A stretch of 64,000 nucleotides of DNA. Source: Papillibacter cinnamivorans DSM 12816. GTDB taxonomy: Bacteria > Bacillota > Clostridia > Oscillospirales > Oscillospiraceae. Where the stretch lies: positions 1 to 64,000 of the forward strand of contig NZ_FWXW01000007.1 of NCBI RefSeq assembly GCF_900176335.1, written 5' to 3'. Numbering within the stretch: the first letter of the stretch is position 1; each line of letters starts with the position of its first letter. A program made the position numbers and the translations under genes. Under the pieces are notes generated by a model, which was not told the origin of the DNA, ran no database searches, and saw nothing but the letters and a program-made list of their open reading frames with translations. This document shows, piece after piece, positions 1 through 7,228 of the stretch.

Positions 1-811
1 GTATATTTACAGTTGAACACGTCCATTTTAAAGGACAACGAGGTAAAAGCCTTCACCCCCCAGGCCCTCTACGCCTATGTCCTCGGCGCCATCACTGCCG
101 GAACCTTCAACGCCGTATCCGCTGGCCGCGGAGGCGGGCGCCTTAGCCGGATGGATGACGCCGGGCAGCGCCAGCGGCGCGGCGGCGGAGGGTATCGGCA
201 AGGCGCTGAGCCCGCTGTATAAGCCGGCAGGCGAGATCATAGGGAAAGGCGTACAGTCCGCTTTGGGCAAAGCGGCTCCTAAAGCGGCATCCGTGCTGGA
301 GCGAATCCTGACGAACGCGACGGAGAGAGGCATTGCGGGTTATGGCGTGGGCGCGTTTGAAGGCGCCCTGGACAGCAAGTCGGAGGGCGGCGATTGGCAG
401 GATGTGCTGAAGGCTGCAAACGAGACCGGTCTCCGTTCCGCCGTTCAAAACATGCTCGCCAATGCGCTTCTGGACGAATTCAAATGGCATTTGAATTCAC
501 AAAATCCCGTTACAGAAAGCGCGGGGGAGAAAGTAAAATATGGTAGCGATGCAAAATCATTAGATAAGTTAAACAGACAGATGAATAGTCGCGGTTGGAC
601 TAATGATTCTGTTAAAAGTACGGTTGATGATGCATTCACAACGCAAAAGACAACCAATCGTGCTACGGGGAATCCTGCTACAGTTTATTATAACAAGGAC
701 GGATCACATGTTATAATAGACGATATCACAAATGAGGTCGTGCAAGTTAGTGATAGATTTGATCCTAATTGGAGGCCAGATTCAAGTATTGTAGATCCAT
801 ATAAACCATAA
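1..811 (+). CDS. Polymorphic toxin C-terminus with colicin E5-like RNase tip; 5' partial, apparent frameshift
   Basis: This is the 3' end of a large secreted or contact-dependent toxin gene entering from the left edge. Frame 1 is open from base 1 (LYAYVLGAITAGTFNAVSA). At about 115-125 the coding signal moves to frame 2, which runs to 811 (AAEAGALAGWMTPGSASG onward), as if one extra base were present. The Ala/Gly-rich stretch is typical of pre-toxin regions. The last 85 residues or so, with GWTNDSVKSTVDDA, GNPATVYYNKDG and VVQVSDRFDPNW, resemble the colicin E5 tRNA-anticodon ribonuclease fold by motif memory. Base use turns AT-rich after about 480, as expected for an exchangeable toxin tip. 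The adjacent 829-1284 gene is the candidate immunity partner. The RNase call is fairly sure; whether the frameshift is real or a sequence error is unknown. Confidence 0.7.
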
Positions 812-828
812 GAAAGGAGAGTTTTACA

Positions 829-1284
829 ATGACAATCAAAGATTTGATTGATAGAATTGAAAACCTGCAAGGTAATCTTGTAAGAGGTAATGGAGTTTAT
901 ATTTCATCCTCAAATATGAATCATTTTGCAAATCTACTGGGTGAAATTGACGGGAGACATGGCATTTTATTAACACCTTACTTAATCATTGATAAAGGTG
1001 CTCTGTATGAACTACATTATTATGAATTTGATATTGAAGTGAGAAATGAACAATCTCATTTTAATGATTACAATCCAAGAAATTCATTACCTAAGGAAAT
1101 AACAGAAAACCTTAGACCCCAGGTGATTGTCGCTGTGGGAGATACTGACTTCTATCAAAAAGCTGTGATGTGGTATTTAAAAAACATGCAAAAAATGACT
1201 TTTAATGAAACAAAGACTTACTATCCTGAATTGCAATACGCACAAGTGTTTTATCAAGTATTCATGGATTCAGATTCGCAATAG
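829..1284 (+). CDS. Candidate immunity protein for the E5-like toxin
   Basis: A 151-residue soluble acidic protein, AT-rich like the toxin tip before it. An AGAAAGGAGAG site at 811-821 sits just upstream of the ATG and 17 bases separate the toxin stop from this start, so the two are probably co-transcribed and translated together. I recognise no family. It has no signal peptide or membrane segment, and it has aromatic-rich stretches (ELHYYEFDIEV, YAQVFYQVF). The immunity role is inferred only from position, size, shared composition and the usual toxin-immunity gene order; it could be an unrelated small protein. Confidence 0.7.
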   Translation: MTIKDLIDRIENLQGNLVRGNGVYISSSNMNHFANLLGEIDGRHGILLTPYLIIDKGALYELHYYEFDIEVRNEQSHFNDYNPRNSLPKEITENLRPQVIVAVGDTDFYQKAVMWYLKNMQKMTFNETKTYYPELQYAQVFYQVFMDSDSQ

Positions 1285-1339
1285 TTTGATGCGACAAATA
1301 AAGTCAACCTAACGCAAATTTCAGCAAAGAAACAAATGA

Positions 1340-1379
1340 GGACGGTTCTTCCGGTTTAGTATAGCCGGAAGAACCGTCC
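1340..1379. repeat. Perfect 15-bp inverted repeat after the immunity gene
   Basis: Arms 1340-1354 (GGACGGTTCTTCCGG) and 1365-1379 are exact complements around a 10-base loop. It could end the toxin-immunity transcript, although only CTTT follows. It sits exactly between the AT-rich cassette and the GC-rich displaced fragment, so it may mark the edge of the inserted DNA. The word GAGGACGGTTCTT recalls palindromic intergenic elements of Firmicutes; that is memory, not a search. Confidence 0.6.
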
Positions 1380-1382
1380 CTT

Positions 1383-1709
1383 TAATTACCATTACCCCGG
1401 GACTCCTCAGAGTACGCCCAGCAGTATGTGAGGCCGCGGCTTGCCGGGGCCCAGGCGATTGCCTCGGACCTGGCGTCCGCGGCGGGATATATGGTGCCCT
1501 CGCTGCTGATCGCCCCCGTAACGGAAGGCACCTCCGTCGTGTGGCTTCCCGCGCTGCTGCTGGGTACCGCCACCGCCGGAGACACTTACAACACGGAGCG
1601 CCGTGCGGGTATGCCCGATCGGCAGGCCGTGATCTATTCCGCGGCGGTGGGCGCCGTGGAGGGCGGGCTGGGCAAGGCCGGCTTGACAAGGCGGCGGCGG
1701 AGCAGGTAA
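1383..1709 (+). pseudogene. Displaced pre-toxin fragment of a polymorphic toxin
   Basis: A frame open from about 1383 to 1709 (GTG at 1428 is the first start-like codon) encodes QQYVRPRLAGAQAIASDLAS, AAGYMVPSLLIAPVTEG and DTYNTERRAGM, small-residue-rich text like the pre-toxin part of the gene at the left edge. It has no good ribosome binding site and ends in an abrupt RRRRSR tail, suggesting a truncated or shifted end. The likely history is that a newer toxin-immunity cassette was inserted upstream and the older tail was left as an orphan, as is common at polymorphic-toxin loci. No toxin domain remains visible. Confidence 0.55.
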
Positions 1710-1828
1710 ACTAAAATTAGGAAACATCGGCGCCGCGGCGAAGAAGCGCGGCAGGACGGCGTGACTCAGCCTCCGGCCGGTGCGCCGGAAATGGAGAAGC
1801 ACAAAAGTATGGCGGGGAGGGGAAATAT

Positions 1829-2272
1829 ATGATAAAAGAAAAATTGATGGGAGCATGGAAGCTGGTTTCCAACCTGGTGACGGACGAGGACGGGGTGACC
1901 ATCCACAGCATGGGAGAGGGCGCAACCGGCCTTATCTGCTACACGAACGACGGCTGGATGTCTGTGCAGATACAGGCCGCGAACCGGCCGCGCTACGACA
2001 TTCCGGACATGGAACTGGGCACCGACGAGCAGACCCTTGCCGTTGCGCGCAGCACGTTTTTCTATGCCGGGCGCGTCACCGTCGACGAAGAAAACCAGGT
2101 CGTCTATCACGATCTGGAGTTTTGCCTTGTCCCGAACTGGATCGGAAGCCGCCAAAAACGATACGTCCGTTTTGAAGACGACGGCAACGTCCTTGTATTG
2201 AGCACCGACCGTTACCGCATGGGCAAAGACGGAAAACTCCGCATCGGCACGCTGCATTGGCGGAAGGCCTGA
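1829..2272 (+). CDS. Lipocalin-like domain protein
   Basis: A 147-residue cytosolic protein of one lipocalin-like beta-barrel domain (Lipocalin_5 type). The family pattern is visible: GAWKLVS near the start, GLICYTNDGWMSVQI around residue 40, FYAGRVTVDEENQVVYHDLEF in the middle and PNWIGSRQKRYVRFEDDG near residue 105. The length fits a single-domain member. Start chosen at the ATG at 1829, preceded by a GGGGAGGGG site. Members probably bind small hydrophobic ligands or act as small enzymes; no specific role can be assigned here. It is a single gene, followed by a weak hairpin at 2332-2374. Confidence 0.75.
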   Translation: MIKEKLMGAWKLVSNLVTDEDGVTIHSMGEGATGLICYTNDGWMSVQIQAANRPRYDIPDMELGTDEQTLAVARSTFFYAGRVTVDEENQVVYHDLEFCLVPNWIGSRQKRYVRFEDDGNVLVLSTDRYRMGKDGKLRIGTLHWRKA

Positions 2273-2331
2273 TAACACGGCGCCCGATACGAACCGCTCT
2301 GCCGGGAAGCCGGGACTGCGAAAAACAAGGG

Positions 2332-2374
2332 GAGCCGGTTTATTCGGGCCGTTGCGATACGGGGGAGCCGGCTC
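2332..2374 (+). terminator. Weak terminator-like hairpin
   Basis: GAGCCGG at 2332-2338 pairs with CCGGCTC at 2368-2374 over a long loop, followed by TCTTTGG. It plausibly ends the lipocalin-like gene. The stem is short and the T-run poor. Confidence 0.35.
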
Positions 2375-2413
2375 TCTTTGGATGTATCATACGCAGCGCA
2401 GTGAAGTATTCCA

Positions 2414-2442
2414 TGGAAATGATCGGAAAATACTGATACAAT
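2414..2442 (+). promoter_or_regulatory. Promoter of the methyltransferase gene
   Basis: TGGAAA (2414-2419), a 17-base spacer, then TACAAT (2437-2442). Transcription would start near 2449, upstream of all possible start codons of the next gene. Confidence 0.5.
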
Positions 2443-2513
2443 AAGGGCATGAATAAAAAGCGAGCCCGGTGCGGGACCCCATGCGGGAGAAGACCGGGCG
2501 GCGGGAGAGCGGC

Positions 2514-3086
2514 ATGAACGAAAGGCATATGAGATTTGATGCGCCGGGAAGGGTGAAAGAGCTGGACCCGGAGGCGACGCTGAAGAGAATCGGACTTCGT
2601 GACGGCGGCGTTTTCTGCGATATCGGCGCAGGCAGCGGTGTGTTTACCGTTCCGGCGGCGAGGATCACAAAAAACAAAGTATACGCGCTGGAATTAAACG
2701 ATGCGATGCTCTCCGTCATCCGGGAGAAGGCGGAAGGCGGCTTACTTTCCAACATCGAAGCAAAAAAGGTGACCTCCGAAGACTTTTTCATGGAGGATCA
2801 TTCCGTGGACATTGCGCTCATGGCTACGGTGCTGCACGAGATAACGGACAAAGCGGGCTTTCTCGGCAACGTGAAAAAGATGCTGAAAGCGGACGGCAGG
2901 GCCGCCGTCATCGAATTTCACAAAAGAGCAACTCCCATGGGGCCGCCGGTGACACACCGCATCGATCAGGCTGATGTGACCGGATGGATGCGCGATGCGG
3001 GCCTTCCTCTGCTGGAGCAGTTCGACCTGGGGGAGAACTTTTACTGCCTGGTATTCGGGCAGGGAGGACAGAACGTTTCACCCTGA
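2514..3086 (+). CDS. Class I SAM-dependent methyltransferase
   Basis: A 190-residue small-molecule-type methyltransferase. Motif I is FCDIGAGSGVFTVPAA (about residues 40-55), followed by an acidic position after strand 2 (YALELNDAM), a motif like DIALMATVLHEI and late strands (AAVIEFHK). The frame extends back to a GTG at 2469, but the ATG at 2514 has the better GGGAGA site and matches the usual family start (MRFDAP). No substrate-binding extension is present, so the substrate is unknown. It has its own promoter and no close partner, only a small membrane-anchored gene 25 bases downstream that may share the transcript. Confidence 0.8.
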   Translation: MNERHMRFDAPGRVKELDPEATLKRIGLRDGGVFCDIGAGSGVFTVPAARITKNKVYALELNDAMLSVIREKAEGGLLSNIEAKKVTSEDFFMEDHSVDIALMATVLHEITDKAGFLGNVKKMLKADGRAAVIEFHKRATPMGPPVTHRIDQADVTGWMRDAGLPLLEQFDLGENFYCLVFGQGGQNVSP

Positions 3087-3110
3087 CCGTTTCTTAGCCT
3101 GGGAGAATAC

Positions 3111-3434
3111 ATGAATAAGAAAAGAATTGGCATTATATTGCTGATCCCGGCTCTTGTCCTTCTTCTGCTTTGCGGACTGATGCGGGAACGGAACGATGCA
3201 AAAACAGTGTTCAATCTGCCTTCCGGCTTTGTATCACTTGATGAAGAAATCACTTCCTCGGAAGGAGCTTTGCGCTATGTTTTTTGGGAAAGCCGTATTT
3301 CATTTTTAAACGCCGATAACATCTGCATTTATCAGACCGGCGTTAAAAATGATGACTTTATAGTGAAGTACAACGGCAACTATTATATTTGTGAAGAGAA
3401 GTATAACGAATTGCTTGAAGCAGCTAACGGCTGA
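3111..3434 (+). CDS. Membrane-anchored hypothetical protein
   Basis: A 107-residue protein with a basic start (MNKKR) and one hydrophobic segment (residues 6-23, IGIILLIPALVLLLLC), then an exported domain of about 80 residues. The cysteine after LLLL is a poor lipobox because the preceding residue is Leu, so a plain membrane anchor is more likely than a lipoprotein. I recognise no family. It starts 25 bases after the methyltransferase and is followed by a T-tailed hairpin at 3485-3505. Confidence 0.6.
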   Translation: MNKKRIGIILLIPALVLLLLCGLMRERNDAKTVFNLPSGFVSLDEEITSSEGALRYVFWESRISFLNADNICIYQTGVKNDDFIVKYNGNYYICEEKYNELLEAANG

Positions 3435-3484
3435 TACTATTCCATAGACTAACGGAAAGAAAGAAGCCGGGATTAATGGAGGGC

Positions 3485-3510
3485 AAAGGGAACGGCCTTC
3501 CCTTTTTCCT
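3485..3510 (+). terminator. Rho-independent terminator
   Basis: AAAGGGAA (3485-3492), a 5-base loop, TTCCCTTT (3498-3505), then more T. It ends the methyltransferase/membrane-protein unit. Confidence 0.6.
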
Positions 3511-3519
3511 ATACTTCGT

Positions 3520-3535
3520 AGATATTAAAATATCT
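3520..3535. promoter_or_regulatory. 16-bp inverted repeat upstream of the 2-hydroxyacid operon
   Basis: AGATATT (3520-3526) and AATATCT (3529-3535) around AA. It lies just upstream of the possible -35 box at 3562. It may be a regulator site; a similar AGATAT/ATATCT palindrome lies before the SLH gene at 37603-37616. Confidence 0.35.
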
Positions 3536-3561
3536 GCCCTTCAGACGCGGTTAAAAAAGTC

Positions 3562-3590
3562 TGGACAAATGAGCCGCGGAGTATTATTTT
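3562..3590 (+). promoter_or_regulatory. Possible promoter of the dehydrogenase-larA-gntR operon
   Basis: TGGACA (3562-3567), 17 bases, TATTTT (3585-3590). The predicted start near 3598 lies about 45 bases before the operator at 3643-3659. Confidence 0.4.
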
Positions 3591-3642
3591 AAAGACAGGT
3601 AAAAAAGAAACGGCCTGAGAAGAGGCGCATTTTATTTGAGCA

Positions 3643-3659
3643 AATTGGTCCTACCAATT
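3643..3659. promoter_or_regulatory. LldR/FadR-type operator
   Basis: AATTGGT-CCT-ACCAATT is a perfect 7+3+7 palindrome immediately before the ribosome binding site of the dehydrogenase. FadR-subfamily GntR proteins recognise T-GGT-N-ACC-A cores, and the E. coli LldR operator (recalled as AATTGGCCCTACCAATT) is nearly identical. The FadR-type regulator encoded at 6456-7139 is the obvious binder, giving autoregulation. Binding downstream of the transcription start would block elongation or initiation. Confidence 0.75.
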
Positions 3660-3678
3660 GAGAAGGAGTGGAATACGG

Positions 3679-5103
3679 ATGCCCCAATACAACAAGGTGA
3701 CGCCGGAAATACTGGACCGGCTGAAGGTCCTCGCCCCCGGCCGGGTATACGCCGGGGAGGACGTGAACGAGGATTATGCCCACGACGAGATGCCCATCTA
3801 CGGGACGCACACACCGGAAGCCGTAGTGGAGGTCCTCACCACGGAGGAAGTTGCGGAGATCATGAAGCTTTGCAACTTGAGCCGCATCCCGGTCACCCCC
3901 AGGGGAGCGGGAACGGGGCTCGCCGGGGGCGCCGTGCCCATCGCGGGGGGGATCGTTCTGTCCACGGTGAGGATGAAGCAGATCCTGGAATACGACCTGG
4001 ACAATCTCTATGTCCGCGTGCAGCCAGGCGTCCTGCTCAATGAGCTGGTGGAGGACGCGGCGAAACAGGGCCTTCTTTATCCCCCCGACCCCGGTGAAAA
4101 ATTCGCGACGCTGGGAGGAAACGTCTCCACCAACGCGGGAGGGATGCGCGCGGTAAAATACGGAACAACCCGAGATTACGTCCGCGCCATGACGGCGGTC
4201 CTGCCCACCGGGGAAGTCCTGCGCCTGGGAGCGGCCGTCAGCAAGACCAGCTCGGGTTACAGCCTTTTAAACCTCATGATCGGCTCCGAGGGTACCCTGG
4301 GCGTCGTCACCGAGCTGACGCTGAAGCTCGTGCCGCTGCCCCTGGAGACGGTGAGCCTGATCGTTCCCTACGAAGGGCTGGACCAGTGCATTTCCGCCGT
4401 TCCGGAATTCCTGCGCAACCACCTGCAGCCCCAGGCGTTGGAATTCATGGAGCGGAAGATCGTGCTCCTCACCGAAAAACATCTGGGGAAAAGCGTCTTC
4501 CCCGGCATGGTGGACGGCGCGGAGGCAAAAGCGTATCTCCTCGTGACCTTCGAGGGAGACTCTGCGGAGGAGCTTCAGGGGATCGTCGAACGTGCCTCCG
4601 AGGTGGTCCTGGAGACGGGGGCGCTGGACGTCTTCGTGGCGGACAGCCCGGCCAAGAAGAAGGACGCCTGGGCGGCCCGGTCCGCCCTGCTGGAGGCCAT
4701 CCTGGAGGGCGTGAAGCTGGTGGACGAATGCGACGTGGTGGTCCCCGCCACGAAAATCGCCCTGTATTTAAACTACATCAATTCCCTGGAGAGCCGGGTG
4801 GGGCTGAACATCATGAGCTTCGGCCATGCGGGGGACGGAAACCTGCACATCTACGCGACCAGCAACGACTTGGACGAGGACACGTTTAAAAGCCGCGCCG
4901 CCGTCTTCATGGACCTGGCCTACGAAAAGGCCTCGGAATTCGGCGGCCTGGTTTCCGGCGAACACGGCATCGGCCACGGAAAGCTGGAGTATCTGGAAAA
5001 ATCCGCGGGCGGCACCGCGATGGCCCTGATGGAGGGCATCAAAAAAGTGTTCGACCCCAATCTCATCCTGAACCCCGGCAAGGTCTGCCTCCGGCTGAAA
5101 TAA
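3679..5103 (+). CDS. FAD-linked 2-hydroxyacid (lactate/glycolate) dehydrogenase, GlcD family
   Basis: A 474-residue flavoprotein oxidising a 2-hydroxyacid, most likely lactate, to the 2-oxoacid. The N-terminal PCMH FAD-binding domain shows the GAGTGLAGGAVPIAGGIVLS and PPDPGEKFATLGGNVSTNAG stretches. The C-terminal domain carries the metal/substrate-site signatures FGHAGDGNLH and SGEHGIGHGKL. There is no Fe-S extension, so electrons must go to another protein, plausibly the EtfAB encoded at 14.7-16.7 kb. The ATG at 3679 has AGAAGGAG ten bases upstream; the TTG at 3658 lies inside the operator and is rejected. It heads an operon with LarA and a GntR regulator. Its paralogue at 16679 has exactly the same length. 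Confidence 0.88.
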   Translation: MPQYNKVTPEILDRLKVLAPGRVYAGEDVNEDYAHDEMPIYGTHTPEAVVEVLTTEEVAEIMKLCNLSRIPVTPRGAGTGLAGGAVPIAGGIVLSTVRMKQILEYDLDNLYVRVQPGVLLNELVEDAAKQGLLYPPDPGEKFATLGGNVSTNAGGMRAVKYGTTRDYVRAMTAVLPTGEVLRLGAAVSKTSSGYSLLNLMIGSEGTLGVVTELTLKLVPLPLETVSLIVPYEGLDQCISAVPEFLRNHLQPQALEFMERKIVLLTEKHLGKSVFPGMVDGAEAKAYLLVTFEGDSAEELQGIVERASEVVLETGALDVFVADSPAKKKDAWAARSALLEAILEGVKLVDECDVVVPATKIALYLNYINSLESRVGLNIMSFGHAGDGNLHIYATSNDLDEDTFKSRAAVFMDLAYEKASEFGGLVSGEHGIGHGKLEYLEKSAGGTAMALMEGIKKVFDPNLILNPGKVCLRLK

Positions 5104-5128
5104 TCCGCCAATTCACAGGAAAGGACAG

Positions 5129-6412
5129 ATGCGTATGATCATTCGTCTTCCGTACGGACATGGCTGGATCGAATATGACGCGCCGTCGACCGCCGCGGTC
5201 CTGGAATCCTCCGTGGGGGAGCTGCGGGGGGGAGGGGACGGCAGAAAAATCGTGGAGGCCGCCATGGAAAGGCCCGTCGGCACTCCGCGCCTGAAAGAGC
5301 TTGCAAAAGGGAAGAAAACCTGCACTCTGATCATCAGCGACCACACGCGCCCGGTGCCGAGTAAGGATATCCTGCCTCCCATGCTGAAAGAACTGCGGGA
5401 GGGAAGCCCCGGCATCGACATCACCCTTCTGGTGGCTACCGGGTTTCACCGATCCTCTTCAAAGGAGGAGCTGGTAAACAAGCTGGGCCGGGAGATTTTC
5501 GAAAACGAAACGATCGTCGTCCACGACTGCGCCGATCCCGCCTCCAATACGCGCCTGGGCCTTCTGCCCTCGGGCGCGCCCCTGGTGATCGACACCCTGG
5601 CGGCGGAAACCGATCTTCTGGTGGCGGAGGGTTTTATTGAGCCGCACTTTTTCGCGGGCTTTTCCGGCGGGCGAAAGAGCGTGCTGCCCGGCGTGTGCGA
5701 CCGGGTGACGGTACTGGGAAACCACTGCAGCGCCTTTATCGACAGCCCATTCGCCCGCACCGGCATCCTGGACGGAAACCCCCTGCACCGGGACATGCTG
5801 GCTGCCGGGCGCATGGCAAAGCTGGCCTTCATCGTAAACGTCATCATCGACGAGGAGAAAAAGACGGTGGCCGCCTTCGCGGGGGATTTTGAGACAGCCC
5901 ACCGGGCCGGTTGCGATTTTCTCAGGCGGTACTGCACCGTGAAGCCTGCCTACGCCGACATCGCCATCACCACAAACGGAGGCGCGCCACTGGACCAGAA
6001 CATCTATCAGTGCGTCAAGAGCATGACGGCGGCGGAAGCAACCGCCGCGCCCGGCGGGGTGATCGTCCTCTGCGCCGAATGCGCCGACGGAACCGGGGGC
6101 GACGGCTTTTACCGCTCCCTGAAGGACTGCCGGAGTCCGGAACAACTCTATGAAAGCATTATGGCCACTCCCCAGCAGGAGACCATTCCGGACCAGTGGG
6201 AAACCCAGATCCTGGCGCGTATTTTGAAAAAGCACCGGGTGATCTTCGTCACCCGGCCGGAGCTGGAAAGGACGGTTTCGGATATGAAGATGATTTACGC
6301 TCCCTCTCTGGAAAAAGCGCTGGAGCTTGCCCGGGGCTATCAGGGAAAGGACGCGTCCGTCACCGTGATCCCCAACGGCATCGCCGTCATCGTAGACGGC
6401 GATGGAGAATAA
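5129..6412 (+). CDS. larA: Nickel-dependent lactate racemase family protein LarA
   Basis: A 427-residue LarA-family enzyme interconverting D- and L-lactate, or a related 2-hydroxyacid, using the nickel-pincer nucleotide cofactor. The key residues line up with L. plantarum LarA one position lower: His107 in VATGFHRSS, His173 in EPHFFAGFSGG, Lys183 in GGRKSVLPG (the cofactor-attachment lysine) and His199 in LGNHCSAF. It follows the dehydrogenase by 25 bases, so the pair can use both lactate isomers. The cofactor makers LarB, LarC and LarE are not in the window and must lie elsewhere. LarA homologues acting on other 2-hydroxyacids exist, so the exact substrate is not certain. Confidence 0.88.
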   Translation: MRMIIRLPYGHGWIEYDAPSTAAVLESSVGELRGGGDGRKIVEAAMERPVGTPRLKELAKGKKTCTLIISDHTRPVPSKDILPPMLKELREGSPGIDITLLVATGFHRSSSKEELVNKLGREIFENETIVVHDCADPASNTRLGLLPSGAPLVIDTLAAETDLLVAEGFIEPHFFAGFSGGRKSVLPGVCDRVTVLGNHCSAFIDSPFARTGILDGNPLHRDMLAAGRMAKLAFIVNVIIDEEKKTVAAFAGDFETAHRAGCDFLRRYCTVKPAYADIAITTNGGAPLDQNIYQCVKSMTAAEATAAPGGVIVLCAECADGTGGDGFYRSLKDCRSPEQLYESIMATPQQETIPDQWETQILARILKKHRVIFVTRPELERTVSDMKMIYAPSLEKALELARGYQGKDASVTVIPNGIAVIVDGDGE

Positions 6413-6455
6413 GGAAACGGCGGCGCAGACCGTAAAACGCCGGGAGGGGGATACC

Positions 6456-7139
6456 GTGACGACGTCCGAAAAGGCCTACGAAGTGGTCATCGATTTCATC
6501 AAAAAGCAGATATCTTCCGGCACCCTGCGTCTGGAGGACAGGCTCCCGCCGGAAAGGGAGCTGGCGGAAGAGCTGGGCGTCAGCCGGAACTCCGTCCGGG
6601 AGGCCCTGCGCGTGCTGGACATCCTGGGCGTCGTTTCCAGCCGCCAGGGGGCGGGAAACTACGTCTCCTCTCATTTTGAGAGCAGCCTGGTGGAAATGCT
6701 GTCCCTCATGTACCTGCTGCAGAACATCGGTTACCGGGACCTCACCGATTTCCGCTACGGGCTGGAGCGGCAGGCGCTGACACACGCCGTGGGGCGGGCT
6801 ACGGAAACACAAGTTCGGGAAATGGAGGAGAACATCCGGGCCATGGAGGCGGCTGGGGAGGAGAGCCTGAAGGCGGCGTACGACAAGAACATCCACTACG
6901 CCATCGCGAAAATTTCGGGCAACGTCCTCATCAACGACACGCTTCAGGCGCTCTCCGAGGTGATGGACCGCTATATCGTGGACGTGCGGGGGAAAATCCT
7001 CCGCCGGCCGGGGAACCAGGCGCGGCTCCAGGACGCTCACCGCCGGATGGTTTCGGCAATCCGGGACGGCGATCTGGACTCCGGCCTGCATGCCCTGGAC
7101 GACCATTTTCGGTGCATTTACGAGAGCCTGGAGGAATAA
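6456..7139 (+). CDS. FadR-subfamily GntR regulator of the 2-hydroxyacid operon
   Basis: A 227-residue repressor with a winged helix (residues about 4-70: FIKKQISSGTLRLEDRLPPE, ELAEELGVSRNSVREALRVL) and a C-terminal FCD effector domain with the metal-binding pattern including HALDDHF near the end. The frame also allows an ATG at 6402 overlapping larA by 11 bases, but the GTG at 6456 has a GGGAGGGGG site and gives a normal FadR-type start. By family and position it resembles LldR/GlcC and should sense lactate or a similar hydroxyacid. Its likely target is the palindrome at 3643-3659. The operon ends at the strong terminator at 7147. Confidence 0.85.
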   Translation: MTTSEKAYEVVIDFIKKQISSGTLRLEDRLPPERELAEELGVSRNSVREALRVLDILGVVSSRQGAGNYVSSHFESSLVEMLSLMYLLQNIGYRDLTDFRYGLERQALTHAVGRATETQVREMEENIRAMEAAGEESLKAAYDKNIHYAIAKISGNVLINDTLQALSEVMDRYIVDVRGKILRRPGNQARLQDAHRRMVSAIRDGDLDSGLHALDDHFRCIYESLEE

Positions 7140-7146
7140 AAATTTG

Positions 7147-7195
7147 GGGGCCGCGGCAACACATTCGTTTTGCCGCGGCCCCTGGTTTTATTGTT
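7147..7195 (+). terminator. Strong rho-independent terminator
   Basis: A perfect 13-bp stem, 7147-7159 with 7170-7182 (GGGGCCGCGGCAA and its complement), then a T-rich run. It ends the dehydrogenase-larA-gntR operon. Confidence 0.85.
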
Positions 7196-7228
7196 TTGTC
7201 CGCATTCGCATGAAACGATGCGGCGCTC

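Noticed and set aside
1428-1709. Independent gene at the displaced pre-toxin fragment
   Set aside because: No ribosome site and a ragged Arg-rich end; better explained as a toxin-gene remnant.
3111-3190. Lipobox in the 3111 gene
   Set aside because: The residue before Cys is Leu and no small residue precedes it, so a lipoprotein is not claimed.
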